Source: Butyrivibrio proteoclasticus B316 (lineage in GTDB: Bacteria; Bacillota; Clostridia; Lachnospirales; Lachnospiraceae). Taken from it: a DNA stretch of 64,000 nucleotides. The notes under the pieces are model-generated. The model worked only from the letters and a program-made list of their open reading frames with translations, ran no database searches and was not told the origin of the DNA. The stretch spans positions 1,471,001 through 1,535,000 of the forward strand of contig NC_014387.1 of NCBI RefSeq assembly GCF_000145035.1, written 5' to 3'. The position numbers and the translations under genes are program-made. Positions 9,458 through 16,754 of this stretch are shown one piece after another (within the stretch, counting starts at the first letter, position 1; every line of letters starts with the position of its first letter).

Positions 9458-9542
9458 AGCGCGAAATTTTGCACACTCGCGCGAATGGAAATTGATGCTA
9501 TAGCATCCGCGCTCGGCGCAAGAATTCCGCAAGCGGAATTCT
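9449..9542. repeat. Cluster of palindromes between speE and the dehydrogenase gene
   Basis: Three perfect inverted repeats lie in 94 bases: TCGCGC-TAAA-GCGCGA (9449-9464, overlapping the speE stop), GATGCTATAGCATC (9494-9507), and AGAATTCCGC-AA-GCGGAATTCT (9521-9542). GC-rich CGCGCGAA words recur between them. None has a T-run, so they do not look like ordinary terminators. They may fold in the operon mRNA or be a dispersed intergenic repeat. Confidence 0.6.
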
Positions 9543-9573
9543 ATCATAGTAGGTTATTTATAAGGAGAAGAAA

Positions 9574-10836
9574 ATGGGAAGATTGTTAGTTATTGGCTGC
9601 GGCGGTGTTGCGCAGGTAGCTATTCAGAAATGTGCGCAGAACAGCGCAGTTTTTACAGAAATGTGTCTGGCCAGCAGAACAGTCAGCAAGTGTGATGCAC
9701 TTAAGGAGAAACTTGAGAAAAAGGGAACTCCTGTTAAGATCACAACAGCAACTGTAAATGCTGACGATGTTAATGACGTTATCAATCTTATCAAAGAGTA
9801 TCAGCCTGACGCAGTTCTTAATGTAGCTCTTCCTTATCAGGATCTTACAATCATGGATGCCTGCCTTGAATGCAAGGTAGACTATATTGATACTGCAAAT
9901 TATGAACCTGAAGATACAGATGAGCCTGTATGGCGCGCAGCTTACGAGAAGCGTTGCAAGGAAAAAGGCTTTACAGCTTATTTTGATTACAGCTATCAGT
10001 GGGCATATATGGACAAGTTCAAGGAGGCTGGTATCACAGGTCTTCTCGGAACAGGTTTTGACCCTGGTGTAACAAGCGTATTTGTTGCTTACGCAAAGAA
10101 GCACTATTTTGATGAAATTCACACTGTAGATATTCTTGATTGCAACGGCGGTGACCATGGTTATGCCTTTGCAACAAACTTCAATCCTGAGATCAACCTT
10201 AGAGAAGTAAGTGCCAACGGCAGTTACTGGGAGGATGGCCACTGGGTAGAGACCAAGCCTATGGAGATCAAGAGAGTATATGATTTCCCTCAGGTTGGGC
10301 AGAAAGATATGTACCTTCTTCACCATGAGGAGATTGAGGCACTTGGCCGCAACTTCCCTGAGATCAAGAGAATCCGTTTCTTCATGACATTTGGTCAGAG
10401 CTATCTTGATCACATGAGATGCCTTGAGGATGTTGGAATGCTTTCAACAAGCCCTATAATGTTTGAGGGAAGAGAAATTGTTCCTATCCAGTTCCTGAAA
10501 GCTCTTTTACCTGATCCTGCAAGCCTTGGCCCTAGAACAGTCGGCAAGACTAACATCGGATGTATCTTCCGTGGAATCAAGGATGGTAAAGAGAAGACTC
10601 TCTTCATCTACAATGTATGCGACCATCAGGAGTGCTATAAGGAGCTTGGAAGCCAGGCTATCAGTTACACAACAGGTGTACCTGCTATGATTGGTACAGC
10701 TCTTGTTATGAGCGGCAAGTGGAAACAGCCCGGAGTATTTACTACAGATGAGTTTGATCCGGATCCATATATGGAGATGCTTAATGAGTTCGGACTTCCT
10801 TGGGTTGTAGAAGAAAACCCTGTAATGGTAGACTAA
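9574..10836 (+). CDS. Carboxynorspermidine/carboxyspermidine dehydrogenase (saccharopine dehydrogenase family)
   Basis: This 420-residue protein has an N-terminal NAD(P)-binding motif (LVIGCGGVAQVAIQKC, residues 4-19) and the saccharopine-dehydrogenase catalytic domain. Members that neighbour nspC reductively couple L-aspartate semialdehyde to a diamine (putrescine, diaminopropane, or agmatine in a recently described variant) to give the carboxylated polyamine. GTGFDPGVTSVF and YLLHHEEIEALGRNFP are typical of this branch. ATG 9574 follows AAGGAGAAG. A strong terminator follows, yet nspC is the next gene, so the two steps may be transcribed both together by readthrough and separately. The alternative, lysine-pathway saccharopine dehydrogenase, is unlikely in this setting. 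Confidence 0.87.
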   Translation: MGRLLVIGCGGVAQVAIQKCAQNSAVFTEMCLASRTVSKCDALKEKLEKKGTPVKITTATVNADDVNDVINLIKEYQPDAVLNVALPYQDLTIMDACLECKVDYIDTANYEPEDTDEPVWRAAYEKRCKEKGFTAYFDYSYQWAYMDKFKEAGITGLLGTGFDPGVTSVFVAYAKKHYFDEIHTVDILDCNGGDHGYAFATNFNPEINLREVSANGSYWEDGHWVETKPMEIKRVYDFPQVGQKDMYLLHHEEIEALGRNFPEIKRIRFFMTFGQSYLDHMRCLEDVGMLSTSPIMFEGREIVPIQFLKALLPDPASLGPRTVGKTNIGCIFRGIKDGKEKTLFIYNVCDHQECYKELGSQAISYTTGVPAMIGTALVMSGKWKQPGVFTTDEFDPDPYMEMLNEFGLPWVVEENPVMVD

Positions 10837-10875
10837 TAGATAGAAGCTTTATTTACATATAAAAGTTTTTTAGAT

Positions 10876-10920
10876 GTTGTTACCCGTTTTTTGAATAAAG
10901 AGCGGGTAACAACTTTTGTT
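10876..10920 (+). terminator. Terminator after the carboxyspermidine dehydrogenase gene
   Basis: An 11-bp perfect stem (GTTGTTACCCG at 10876-10886 with CGGGTAACAAC at 10903-10913) is followed by TTTTGTTTG. It divides the polyamine cluster into speA-speE-dehydrogenase and nspC-aguA-aguB transcripts. Confidence 0.85.
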
Positions 10921-10946
10921 TGTAAATATTTATGGTAAGATAAAAT
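10916..10946 (+). promoter_or_regulatory. Possible promoter of nspC-aguA-aguB
   Basis: TTGTTT (10916-10921) and TAAAAT (10941-10946) lie 19 bases apart directly after the terminator. The long spacer makes this weak. A promoter is expected here because the terminator precedes it. Confidence 0.35.
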
Positions 10947-11005
10947 AGACACACAAGATATTAGGAAAGTATTGAGAATTGCGTGGAAACAACATGGAGG
11001 CAAAT

Positions 11006-12232
11006 ATGAATTTTGATAATATCAAAACTCCTGCTTATGTTATAGATGAAAAAAAGTTAAAAGAGAATCTTGAAATCCTTGATAGAGTACAGAGAGAGTC
11101 AGGAGCCAGGATACTTCTTGCTCAGAAGGCGTATTCTGTATATCAGACATATCCATTAATAGCAAGGTATCTTACAGGAGCTACAGCGTCAGGGCTTTTT
11201 GAAGCAAGGCTTGCCCATGAAGAGATGAAGCTCTCAGAGCAGGATGATCATGAAAAGAAAATTGAAAATCATGTCTATGAGCCTGCATTTGAAGATGATG
11301 AGATGGAGGAACTCTGCAATATCTGCGATCATATAGTTTTCAATTCTCTTAATCAGCTTGAACATCACAGAAAAACCTGGGAGAGTGCTGTCAGAGATGG
11401 CAGGGTATCTGTGGGACTTAGGATCAATCCGGAATTCAGCACTCAGGAGGAGCATGAGATATATGATCCTTGTTCAGAGGGCTCAAGACTTGGAATAAAG
11501 CTTGCAGATATGCCGGATGAGCTTCCGGAGGGCGTTGAGGGAATTCATTTTCATACTCTGTGCGAGCAGGACTTTGAGCCGCTTAAGCAGACCTTTCATC
11601 ATGTGGAAGAAAATTTTGGAAAATTCTTCCCTACAAAAGATCATACAGATGAGTCTGCAAATGACAATAATGAGCATGGTTCTGGCCGCAAGATCAAATG
11701 GATAAATCTTGGTGGCGGGCATCACATTACAAGAGAAGATTACAATGTTGATGGCCTCATAACCTTTATTAAAGACATCAAGAAGAAATATGATATTGAA
11801 GTATATCTTGAACCGGGTGAAGCTATTGCGCTTGATGCAGGGTATCTTGTGACAACAATAATGGATATCGTCAAAACTGAGAGGATGCCCGTACTGATTC
11901 TGGATACTTCAGCAGCCTGCCATATGCCTGATGTGCTTGAGATGCCTTATAGGCCACCTCTTAGGGATTCAGAACAGCCCGGAGAACTAGAATTTAATTA
12001 CAGGCTGTCTTCAAGAACCTGCCTTGCAGGTGATATTATAGGAGACTATAGCTTTGACCATGAGCTTCATATTGGTGACAGACTTGTTTTTGAAGATATG
12101 GCGATCTATAGCATGGTCAAGAACAATACCTTTAACGGTATGCCACTTCCTGATATCGATATCATGCATGAGAATGGAAAAATCGATGTTATCAGGAAAT
12201 TTGGGTATGATGATTTTAAAAACAGATTATAA
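11006..12232 (+). CDS. nspC: Carboxynorspermidine/carboxyspermidine decarboxylase
   Basis: This 408-residue protein is of the alanine-racemase-fold (fold III) PLP decarboxylase family. It shows TPAYVIDE near the N-terminus, the PLP-lysine context LLAQKAYS (about residue 38), the glycine-rich NLGGGHHIT and LEPGEAIALDAGYL, and the C-terminal EDMAIYSMVKNNTFNG. NspC removes CO2 from carboxynorspermidine or carboxyspermidine, giving norspermidine or spermidine. I chose ATG 11006 because GGAGG (10996-11000) lies five bases before it; upstream in-frame starts at 10979 and 10994 have no good site. It is 35 bases ahead of aguA and probably in one transcript with it. Confidence 0.9.
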   Translation: MNFDNIKTPAYVIDEKKLKENLEILDRVQRESGARILLAQKAYSVYQTYPLIARYLTGATASGLFEARLAHEEMKLSEQDDHEKKIENHVYEPAFEDDEMEELCNICDHIVFNSLNQLEHHRKTWESAVRDGRVSVGLRINPEFSTQEEHEIYDPCSEGSRLGIKLADMPDELPEGVEGIHFHTLCEQDFEPLKQTFHHVEENFGKFFPTKDHTDESANDNNEHGSGRKIKWINLGGGHHITREDYNVDGLITFIKDIKKKYDIEVYLEPGEAIALDAGYLVTTIMDIVKTERMPVLILDTSAACHMPDVLEMPYRPPLRDSEQPGELEFNYRLSSRTCLAGDIIGDYSFDHELHIGDRLVFEDMAIYSMVKNNTFNGMPLPDIDIMHENGKIDVIRKFGYDDFKNRL

Positions 12233-12267
12233 GCATTTACTAAGACCTACAATCAAGGAGATGAGAA

Positions 12268-13578
12268 GTGTCAGAGGTTACTAATTCTGTTCCGAAACAA
12301 GATGGATTTTACATGCCTGCTGAGTATTCAAGGCATGACGGCACTATAATGATATATCCCGTAAGGCCCGGAAGCTGGGGAAAAGACAGATCAGGAGCCT
12401 TATATAGTTTTGCAAATGTTTTCATAGAGATTTTAAAAAGAGAGTATCTTTATCTTATTGCTGATAAAGAGCATTGGATGGAAGCCAAGGATTTCTTGAA
12501 AGAGATAATTGCAGACTATGTTGAGGGCATCGGCGATCTGGTTACTCCAATAACAGATGAGGAAGAAGAAAGGATTCTTCTAAGTGCTGAGAGTATGCGC
12601 AAAATTGCTAATATTTCAACAGCAGCTGAAGTCCTTGAGAACCGCTATCTGGTCATGCCAATAGATTCAGATGATGCCTGGGCAAGAGATGTGGGACCTA
12701 CTTTTGTAATAAGAAATCGCAAGCTGGATAATGAATCTGATAAAAGAGATTTAGAGGAAACTCCAAGACCTGAAATAAGGGGAATCAACTGGTCTTTTAA
12801 CGCCTGGGGTGGAGAAGTAGACGGATTATATGCTTCCTGGGATAAGGATGATCTGGTTGCGAAGGGATTCTGCGATAAGATCGATCTGGATTATTATAGT
12901 GCAGAGCCTTTTGTCCTTGAGGGCGGTTCTATTCACTGTGACGGTGAGGGAACCTGCATGGTGACAGAAAGCTGCCTTTTAAGTGCAGGAAGAAATCCTA
13001 AGATGACCAAAAATCAGATAGAAGACAGGCTAAAGGAATATCTTGGAGTAGAAAAAGTATTGTGGCTTCCACGCGGTATTTATAATGATGAGACTAATGA
13101 ACATGTCGACAATGTATGTGCTTTTATAAGACCTGGGGAAGTGGTTCTTGCCTGGACCAATAATGTAAATGATCCTCAATATGAATTGTCCCGCGCTGAT
13201 CTTGAGTATTTGGAAAAAGAGACTGATGCTAAAGGAAGAAAAATAGTAGTGCACAAACTTCCTATCCCGGACCATCCTGTTCTTGTTACTGAGGAAGACC
13301 TTGATAACTACGAGTTTGAAGAAGGAGAAGATTTTAGGGAGGTAGGAGAGAGGCTTGCTGCAAGCTATGTCAACTTCTACTTTGTAAATGATGCTGCGCT
13401 TATTCCTCAATTTGGAGGAGAGAATGAAGATAGTGATCTTCGAGCGCTTGAGATACTTGGTAAACTCCTTCCGGATAGAGAAATAATAGGGATTCCGGCA
13501 AGAGATATTCTTCTTGGAGGTGGCAATATTCACTGCATTACACAGCAGATACCGGAGAATAATCTTGGTGAGACATGA
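12268..13578 (+). CDS. aguA: Agmatine deiminase
   Basis: This 436-residue protein is a peptidylarginine-deiminase-fold agmatine deiminase, which converts agmatine to N-carbamoylputrescine and ammonia. Visible motifs are DSDDAWARDVGPTFV, EGGSIHCDGEGT, GIYNDETNEHVDN, and the catalytic cysteine in GGGNIHCITQQ (about residue 423). Usual family length is about 365-380; this one carries extra acidic stretches (for example around residues 90-100 and 345-360). The start is GTG 12268, seven bases after AAGGAG. The amidase that takes its product follows 34 bases later. Confidence 0.93.
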   Translation: MSEVTNSVPKQDGFYMPAEYSRHDGTIMIYPVRPGSWGKDRSGALYSFANVFIEILKREYLYLIADKEHWMEAKDFLKEIIADYVEGIGDLVTPITDEEEERILLSAESMRKIANISTAAEVLENRYLVMPIDSDDAWARDVGPTFVIRNRKLDNESDKRDLEETPRPEIRGINWSFNAWGGEVDGLYASWDKDDLVAKGFCDKIDLDYYSAEPFVLEGGSIHCDGEGTCMVTESCLLSAGRNPKMTKNQIEDRLKEYLGVEKVLWLPRGIYNDETNEHVDNVCAFIRPGEVVLAWTNNVNDPQYELSRADLEYLEKETDAKGRKIVVHKLPIPDHPVLVTEEDLDNYEFEEGEDFREVGERLAASYVNFYFVNDAALIPQFGGENEDSDLRALEILGKLLPDREIIGIPARDILLGGGNIHCITQQIPENNLGET

Positions 13579-13612
13579 AAATATTTTGATATAAAGCGAG
13601 GAATAATCAGTA

Positions 13613-14512
13613 ATGGGTAATAAGACAAAAGTTGCCTGTGTGCAATTTGCCTGTGGCGCTATAGCTTCATCAGACGCTGATCAGGTTAAGAGAAATATAG
13701 AAACGGCTGACAGACTTACAAGAGAAGCAGCATCTGGTGGTGCTAAGATTATTCTTTTGTCTGAGCTTTTTGAGCGTAAGTATTTCTGTCAGGAACGCAG
13801 ATATGACTATTATGAGCTTGCTCTTCCAATTTCAGAGAACCCTGCAGTTGAACATTTTAAGAAACTTTGTGCTGAACTTAAAGTGGTCATGCCCATATGC
13901 GTTTATGAAAAAGACGGAAATGTCTTTTATAATACTGTCGTAATGATAGATGCTGACGGAAGAGAGCTTGGTATATACCGTAAGGCCCATATTCCGGATG
14001 ATCACTACTATCAGGAAAAGTTTTATTTTACTCCGGGAAATACGGGATTTAAGGTATTCGAAACGACCTATGGCAAAGTTGGCGTAGGAATCTGCTGGGA
14101 TCAGTGGTTTCCTGAGACGGCAAGATGCCTTGCACTGGCAGGAGCGGATATTATTCTGTATCCTACGGCAATTGGCTCCGAGCCAATCCTTGATGTAGAT
14201 AGTTCAGGACACTGGATGCGTACAATGCAGGGACATTCAGCTGCAAATATCATTCCTGTTGCTGCTGCAAACAGAATTGGAAGAGAGGATGTTGAGCCTT
14301 CTGAAGAAAACGGAGGACAGAAATCAAGCCTTACTTTCTATGGAAACAGCTTTATGACTGATGAAACTGGTGAAGTTATTGTTAGAGCCAGCAGGGACAG
14401 AGAAGAAATAATCTATGCTGAATATGATTTTGAGGAAATTAGTAAAATGAGAGCATCCTGGGGGCTGTTTCGTGACAGAAGACCTAAATGCTATAAGACA
14501 ATAACTGACTGA
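13613..14512 (+). CDS. aguB: N-carbamoylputrescine amidase
   Basis: This 299-residue nitrilase-superfamily hydrolase splits N-carbamoylputrescine into putrescine, CO2 and ammonia, the second step of the agmatine deiminase route. The catalytic triad is visible: Glu in LLSELFE (about 49), Lys in YRKAHIPDD (about 124), and Cys in GICWDQWFPE (about 161). Length and motifs fit the AguB group, including YPTAIGSEP and GHSAANIIPVAAANR. ATG 13613 follows GCGAGGAAT. It follows aguA by 34 bases and completes arginine to putrescine within this cluster. Confidence 0.93.
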   Translation: MGNKTKVACVQFACGAIASSDADQVKRNIETADRLTREAASGGAKIILLSELFERKYFCQERRYDYYELALPISENPAVEHFKKLCAELKVVMPICVYEKDGNVFYNTVVMIDADGRELGIYRKAHIPDDHYYQEKFYFTPGNTGFKVFETTYGKVGVGICWDQWFPETARCLALAGADIILYPTAIGSEPILDVDSSGHWMRTMQGHSAANIIPVAAANRIGREDVEPSEENGGQKSSLTFYGNSFMTDETGEVIVRASRDREEIIYAEYDFEEISKMRASWGLFRDRRPKCYKTITD

Positions 14513-14559
14513 GGGAGAGAGTACTGCGAAGTGGGGAATGCAGTACAAGACATAATGAC

Positions 14560-15393
14560 ATGACAATACAGGCTTATTTAAATCCGGATTTTACACTTAT
14601 CAAAAAAATTATTTTCTTATGCCTTACACTGGCTCTTTGCGGAGTGTGTATGGGGATAATATATCTTTTTTCCAAAGCCTATGGGAAAAAATATGATGCC
14701 AGATGCAGGGAAGAATACACAAAGGAAGATTTTGAAGTAAGAGTGGAGAAATTCTTCGAAATGATCATTTCGGGAACCTGCGTAATGTCTTTTTCCTGTG
14801 CATATGTGATCATCAACCATGTTTATGAACTGGTTGAAACAGGTAAAGCAGTTAATCTGACACAGCTCGAGAACTTTCTTGTGACTACATGGGCTGATGG
14901 CAAAGACTTTGTTCTTTTGTTTTTGATCTGTTTTTCATGTGTGCTTAATTCTGTCCTTGATACATTTATTATCCCGCTCAAGGTGATCAACAAGGATGAG
15001 AAGGCTACCATGAGAATGCTTGGTATGTTTTTTGCCATCATATCGCTTATATACCTTAATACTATTGGTGATGAGAGCCAATATGGTCCGGTTATGATGT
15101 ATTATCTGGGACTTATGATAGGTAGATTTGTATATTTTGATGCATCCTTTAAAGATTTTATAGATAATATGAAAAAAGTGTTCGCTAATTCGCCGATTTT
15201 ACTCATGTATGTTCTCTATACGTTTATTTTGGTGTTCATAGGATTTAAAGCGGAATACTTTCTGGAGAGAAATTACTACATTGTCGGAGTTTTCCATTCT
15301 GAGCTTTTTATGCTCTTTGTAGTATTTCTTGTTTTCTGGGGCGGAAGGCTTTTATTCAAACAAAGTAAAAAGTCCTCAAAGTCTACAAACTGA
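14560..15393 (+). CDS. Polytopic membrane protein of unknown function
   Basis: A 277-residue protein that I do not recognise. It has about six to seven hydrophobic segments (roughly 13-37, 67-90, 120-143, 155-172, 180-198, 211-231, 244-265), a basic, Cys-containing cytoplasmic loop after helix 1 (KAYGKKYDARCREEY), and a Lys/Ser-rich C-terminus. It lies 47 bases after aguB with no terminator between, so it is probably at the end of the polyamine transcript. No transporter signature is visible, so a role in polyamine movement is only suggested by position. The ribosome-binding site before ATG 14560 is weak, and the true start may differ. Confidence 0.6.
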   Translation: MTIQAYLNPDFTLIKKIIFLCLTLALCGVCMGIIYLFSKAYGKKYDARCREEYTKEDFEVRVEKFFEMIISGTCVMSFSCAYVIINHVYELVETGKAVNLTQLENFLVTTWADGKDFVLLFLICFSCVLNSVLDTFIIPLKVINKDEKATMRMLGMFFAIISLIYLNTIGDESQYGPVMMYYLGLMIGRFVYFDASFKDFIDNMKKVFANSPILLMYVLYTFILVFIGFKAEYFLERNYYIVGVFHSELFMLFVVFLVFWGGRLLFKQSKKSSKSTN

Positions 15394-15410
15394 TATTTAC
15401 ATAATAACAA

Positions 15411-15456
15411 CGCTCGCTATGCAAATTGTTTATGACACTTACTTGCATGGCGAGCG
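15411..15456. terminator. Bidirectional terminator between the membrane-protein gene and hslO
   Basis: CGCTCGCTATGCAA (15411-15424) pairs with TTGCATGGCGAGCG (15443-15456) over 14 positions with one T-G pair and an 18-base loop. Both flanks are T- or A-rich, so it can serve the two converging genes. Confidence 0.7.
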
Positions 15457-15457
15457 C

Positions 15458-15507
15458 TTATTTATTTAGATTATTTATTTAGATTATTTATTTAGATTAT
15501 TTATTTA
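15458..15507. repeat. Tandem 13-bp AT-rich repeat overlapping the hslO stop codon
   Basis: The unit TTATTTATTTAGA is repeated head to tail about 3.8 times. On the - strand the last copy supplies the hslO stop (TAA at 15503-15501). The unit is not a multiple of three, and changes in copy number would stay outside the coding sequence. Confidence 0.85.
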
Positions 15508-16388
15508 GCTTTTTCTTTGATCGCTTTAAGTTCATCTACTGAGAAGGTGTATGCTTTATTGCAGAAATGACATTTTATCTCTATATCTTTGCCGTCATCG
15601 ATCATTTCCTGGATATCTTTTTTGCCAACAAGCATCAGAGCTCTTTCTACGCGGTCTTTATCGCAGTTGCAGTAGAAGTTTAGGTCAACAGTGTCGGTAA
15701 ATTCTATGTCAAAACCATCAAGAACAATTTTGAGCATGTCTTCAGGTGTTTTGCCGGCCTTGAGAATGTCAGTTACTGAAGAAAACTTACCAAGGTTAAA
15801 CTCAAGATGAGTGATAGTCTGCTCGTCTGCAAAAGGCATGAGCTGAACTATGAAACCACCGGCTGCTATTACAGAGAGGTTTTCTCTTTCAACAAGAACG
15901 CCAAGTCCTACAGATGAAGGAGTCTGCTCTGATTTGGTGAAGTAGTATGTGAGGTCCTCGGCAACTTCCCCTGAATAGAGAGGAACCTGACCAACATAGG
16001 GCTCTTTTAATCCCATATCTCTTATTACTGTGAGAGTTCCCTCGCCGATTCCGCCTCCAACATTGAGGTGTCCTGCTGCGTTTGGCTCCATGATGACATA
16101 AGGGTTGCTGACATAGCCTTTAACATTACCTTTATTGTCAGCGGTAGCAAGAACGCTCTTAAGTGGGCCGTCGCCATCCATTTTAACAGTGATCATATCG
16201 CTGTCGTTATCCATCATCTGTCCCATCATAACAGTTCCGGTCATAAGTCTGCCTAGTGCTGCTGTGGCAATAGGAGAGAGGCCATGAGCCCTTCTGCCAT
16301 AGTCGGCCAGGTCTTTGGTTGTAGCGGCAAATGCTCTTATCTGTGCATTCCCAGCGGTTGCACGGACCATATAATCTCTATATTCCAT
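15501..16388 (-). CDS. hslO: Redox-regulated chaperone Hsp33
   Basis: This 295-residue protein matches the Hsp33 family along its length. The holdase is kept inactive by a zinc ion on four cysteines and becomes active when they are oxidised together with heat. The cysteines are visible as CNC (in NFYCNCDKD) and CHFC (in IKCHFCNKAY) in the last 55 residues. The N-terminal substrate-binding domain has RGHGLSP-like AHGLSPIATAALGRL. The start ATG (16388-16386) follows GAGGAA on the - strand. It is a single gene, divergent from the pectinase gene and convergent with the polyamine operon's tail. Confidence 0.95.
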   Translation of the reverse strand: MEYRDYMVRATAGNAQIRAFAATTKDLADYGRRAHGLSPIATAALGRLMTGTVMMGQMMDNDSDMITVKMDGDGPLKSVLATADNKGNVKGYVSNPYVIMEPNAAGHLNVGGGIGEGTLTVIRDMGLKEPYVGQVPLYSGEVAEDLTYYFTKSEQTPSSVGLGVLVERENLSVIAAGGFIVQLMPFADEQTITHLEFNLGKFSSVTDILKAGKTPEDMLKIVLDGFDIEFTDTVDLNFYCNCDKDRVERALMLVGKKDIQEMIDDGKDIEIKCHFCNKAYTFSVDELKAIKEKAK

Positions 16389-16754
16389 ATTTCCTCTTTC
16401 TGTAATTTACTCATATATAAGTAAAAAGATATAGTTTGTAGTTGTTTCTAACCCAACAATATTATACGAAAATAATATATATGTAAATATCTAAAAAGTA
16501 AGTGTGATGGCTGGTCAAAAATGATTATTGGCTGAAATAAAAACTGACTTATAAGTGCAAATTATCACAAAAGTGAAAAGGTCAAATTTGCAAAGTATTA
16601 TACCGAAAATGAAATGCTAAGTTCCGACAAATTGCCTAAAATATGTTACTAGATAAATTATTATTTGTAACATTTTAATGTCTGCGATCTTGAGGGGGAT
16701 TGCAAAATTTGAAAATGTTAACAAAAAGGGGAAAGGAAAAAGGAGGTTGTTGGG
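16389..16754. other. 366-bp divergent intergenic region with a structured leader before the pectinase gene
   Basis: The region is AT-rich and holds no gene I can support. Besides the hslO promoter it contains nested inverted repeats close to the pectinase start: TAACATTTT (16668-16676) pairs perfectly with AAAATGTTA (16712-16720), and inside it GCGATC (16684-16689) pairs with GATTGC (16698-16703) around the loop TTGAGGGG. The ribosome-binding site AGGAGG (16741-16746) follows. A weak promoter candidate is TTGCCT (16632-16637) with TAAATT (16654-16659). Confidence 0.5.
16461..16487 (-). promoter_or_regulatory. Possible hslO promoter
   Basis: Read on the - strand, TTTACA (16487-16482) and TATAAT (16466-16461) are 15 bases apart, about 70 bases upstream of the hslO start. 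The -10 is perfect, but the spacer is short. Confidence 0.4.

Noticed and set aside
8732..9547. Long - strand reading frame opposite speE, and similar long antisense frames elsewhere
   Set aside because: These mirror the codon pattern of strongly supported + strand genes, have no ribosome-binding sites, and show no recognisable motifs.
16705..16724. Rex-like half-site before the pectinase gene (AATGTTAACAA)
   Set aside because: Only the right half-site fits; the left half has three mismatches, and the sequence is better explained by the leader hairpin.
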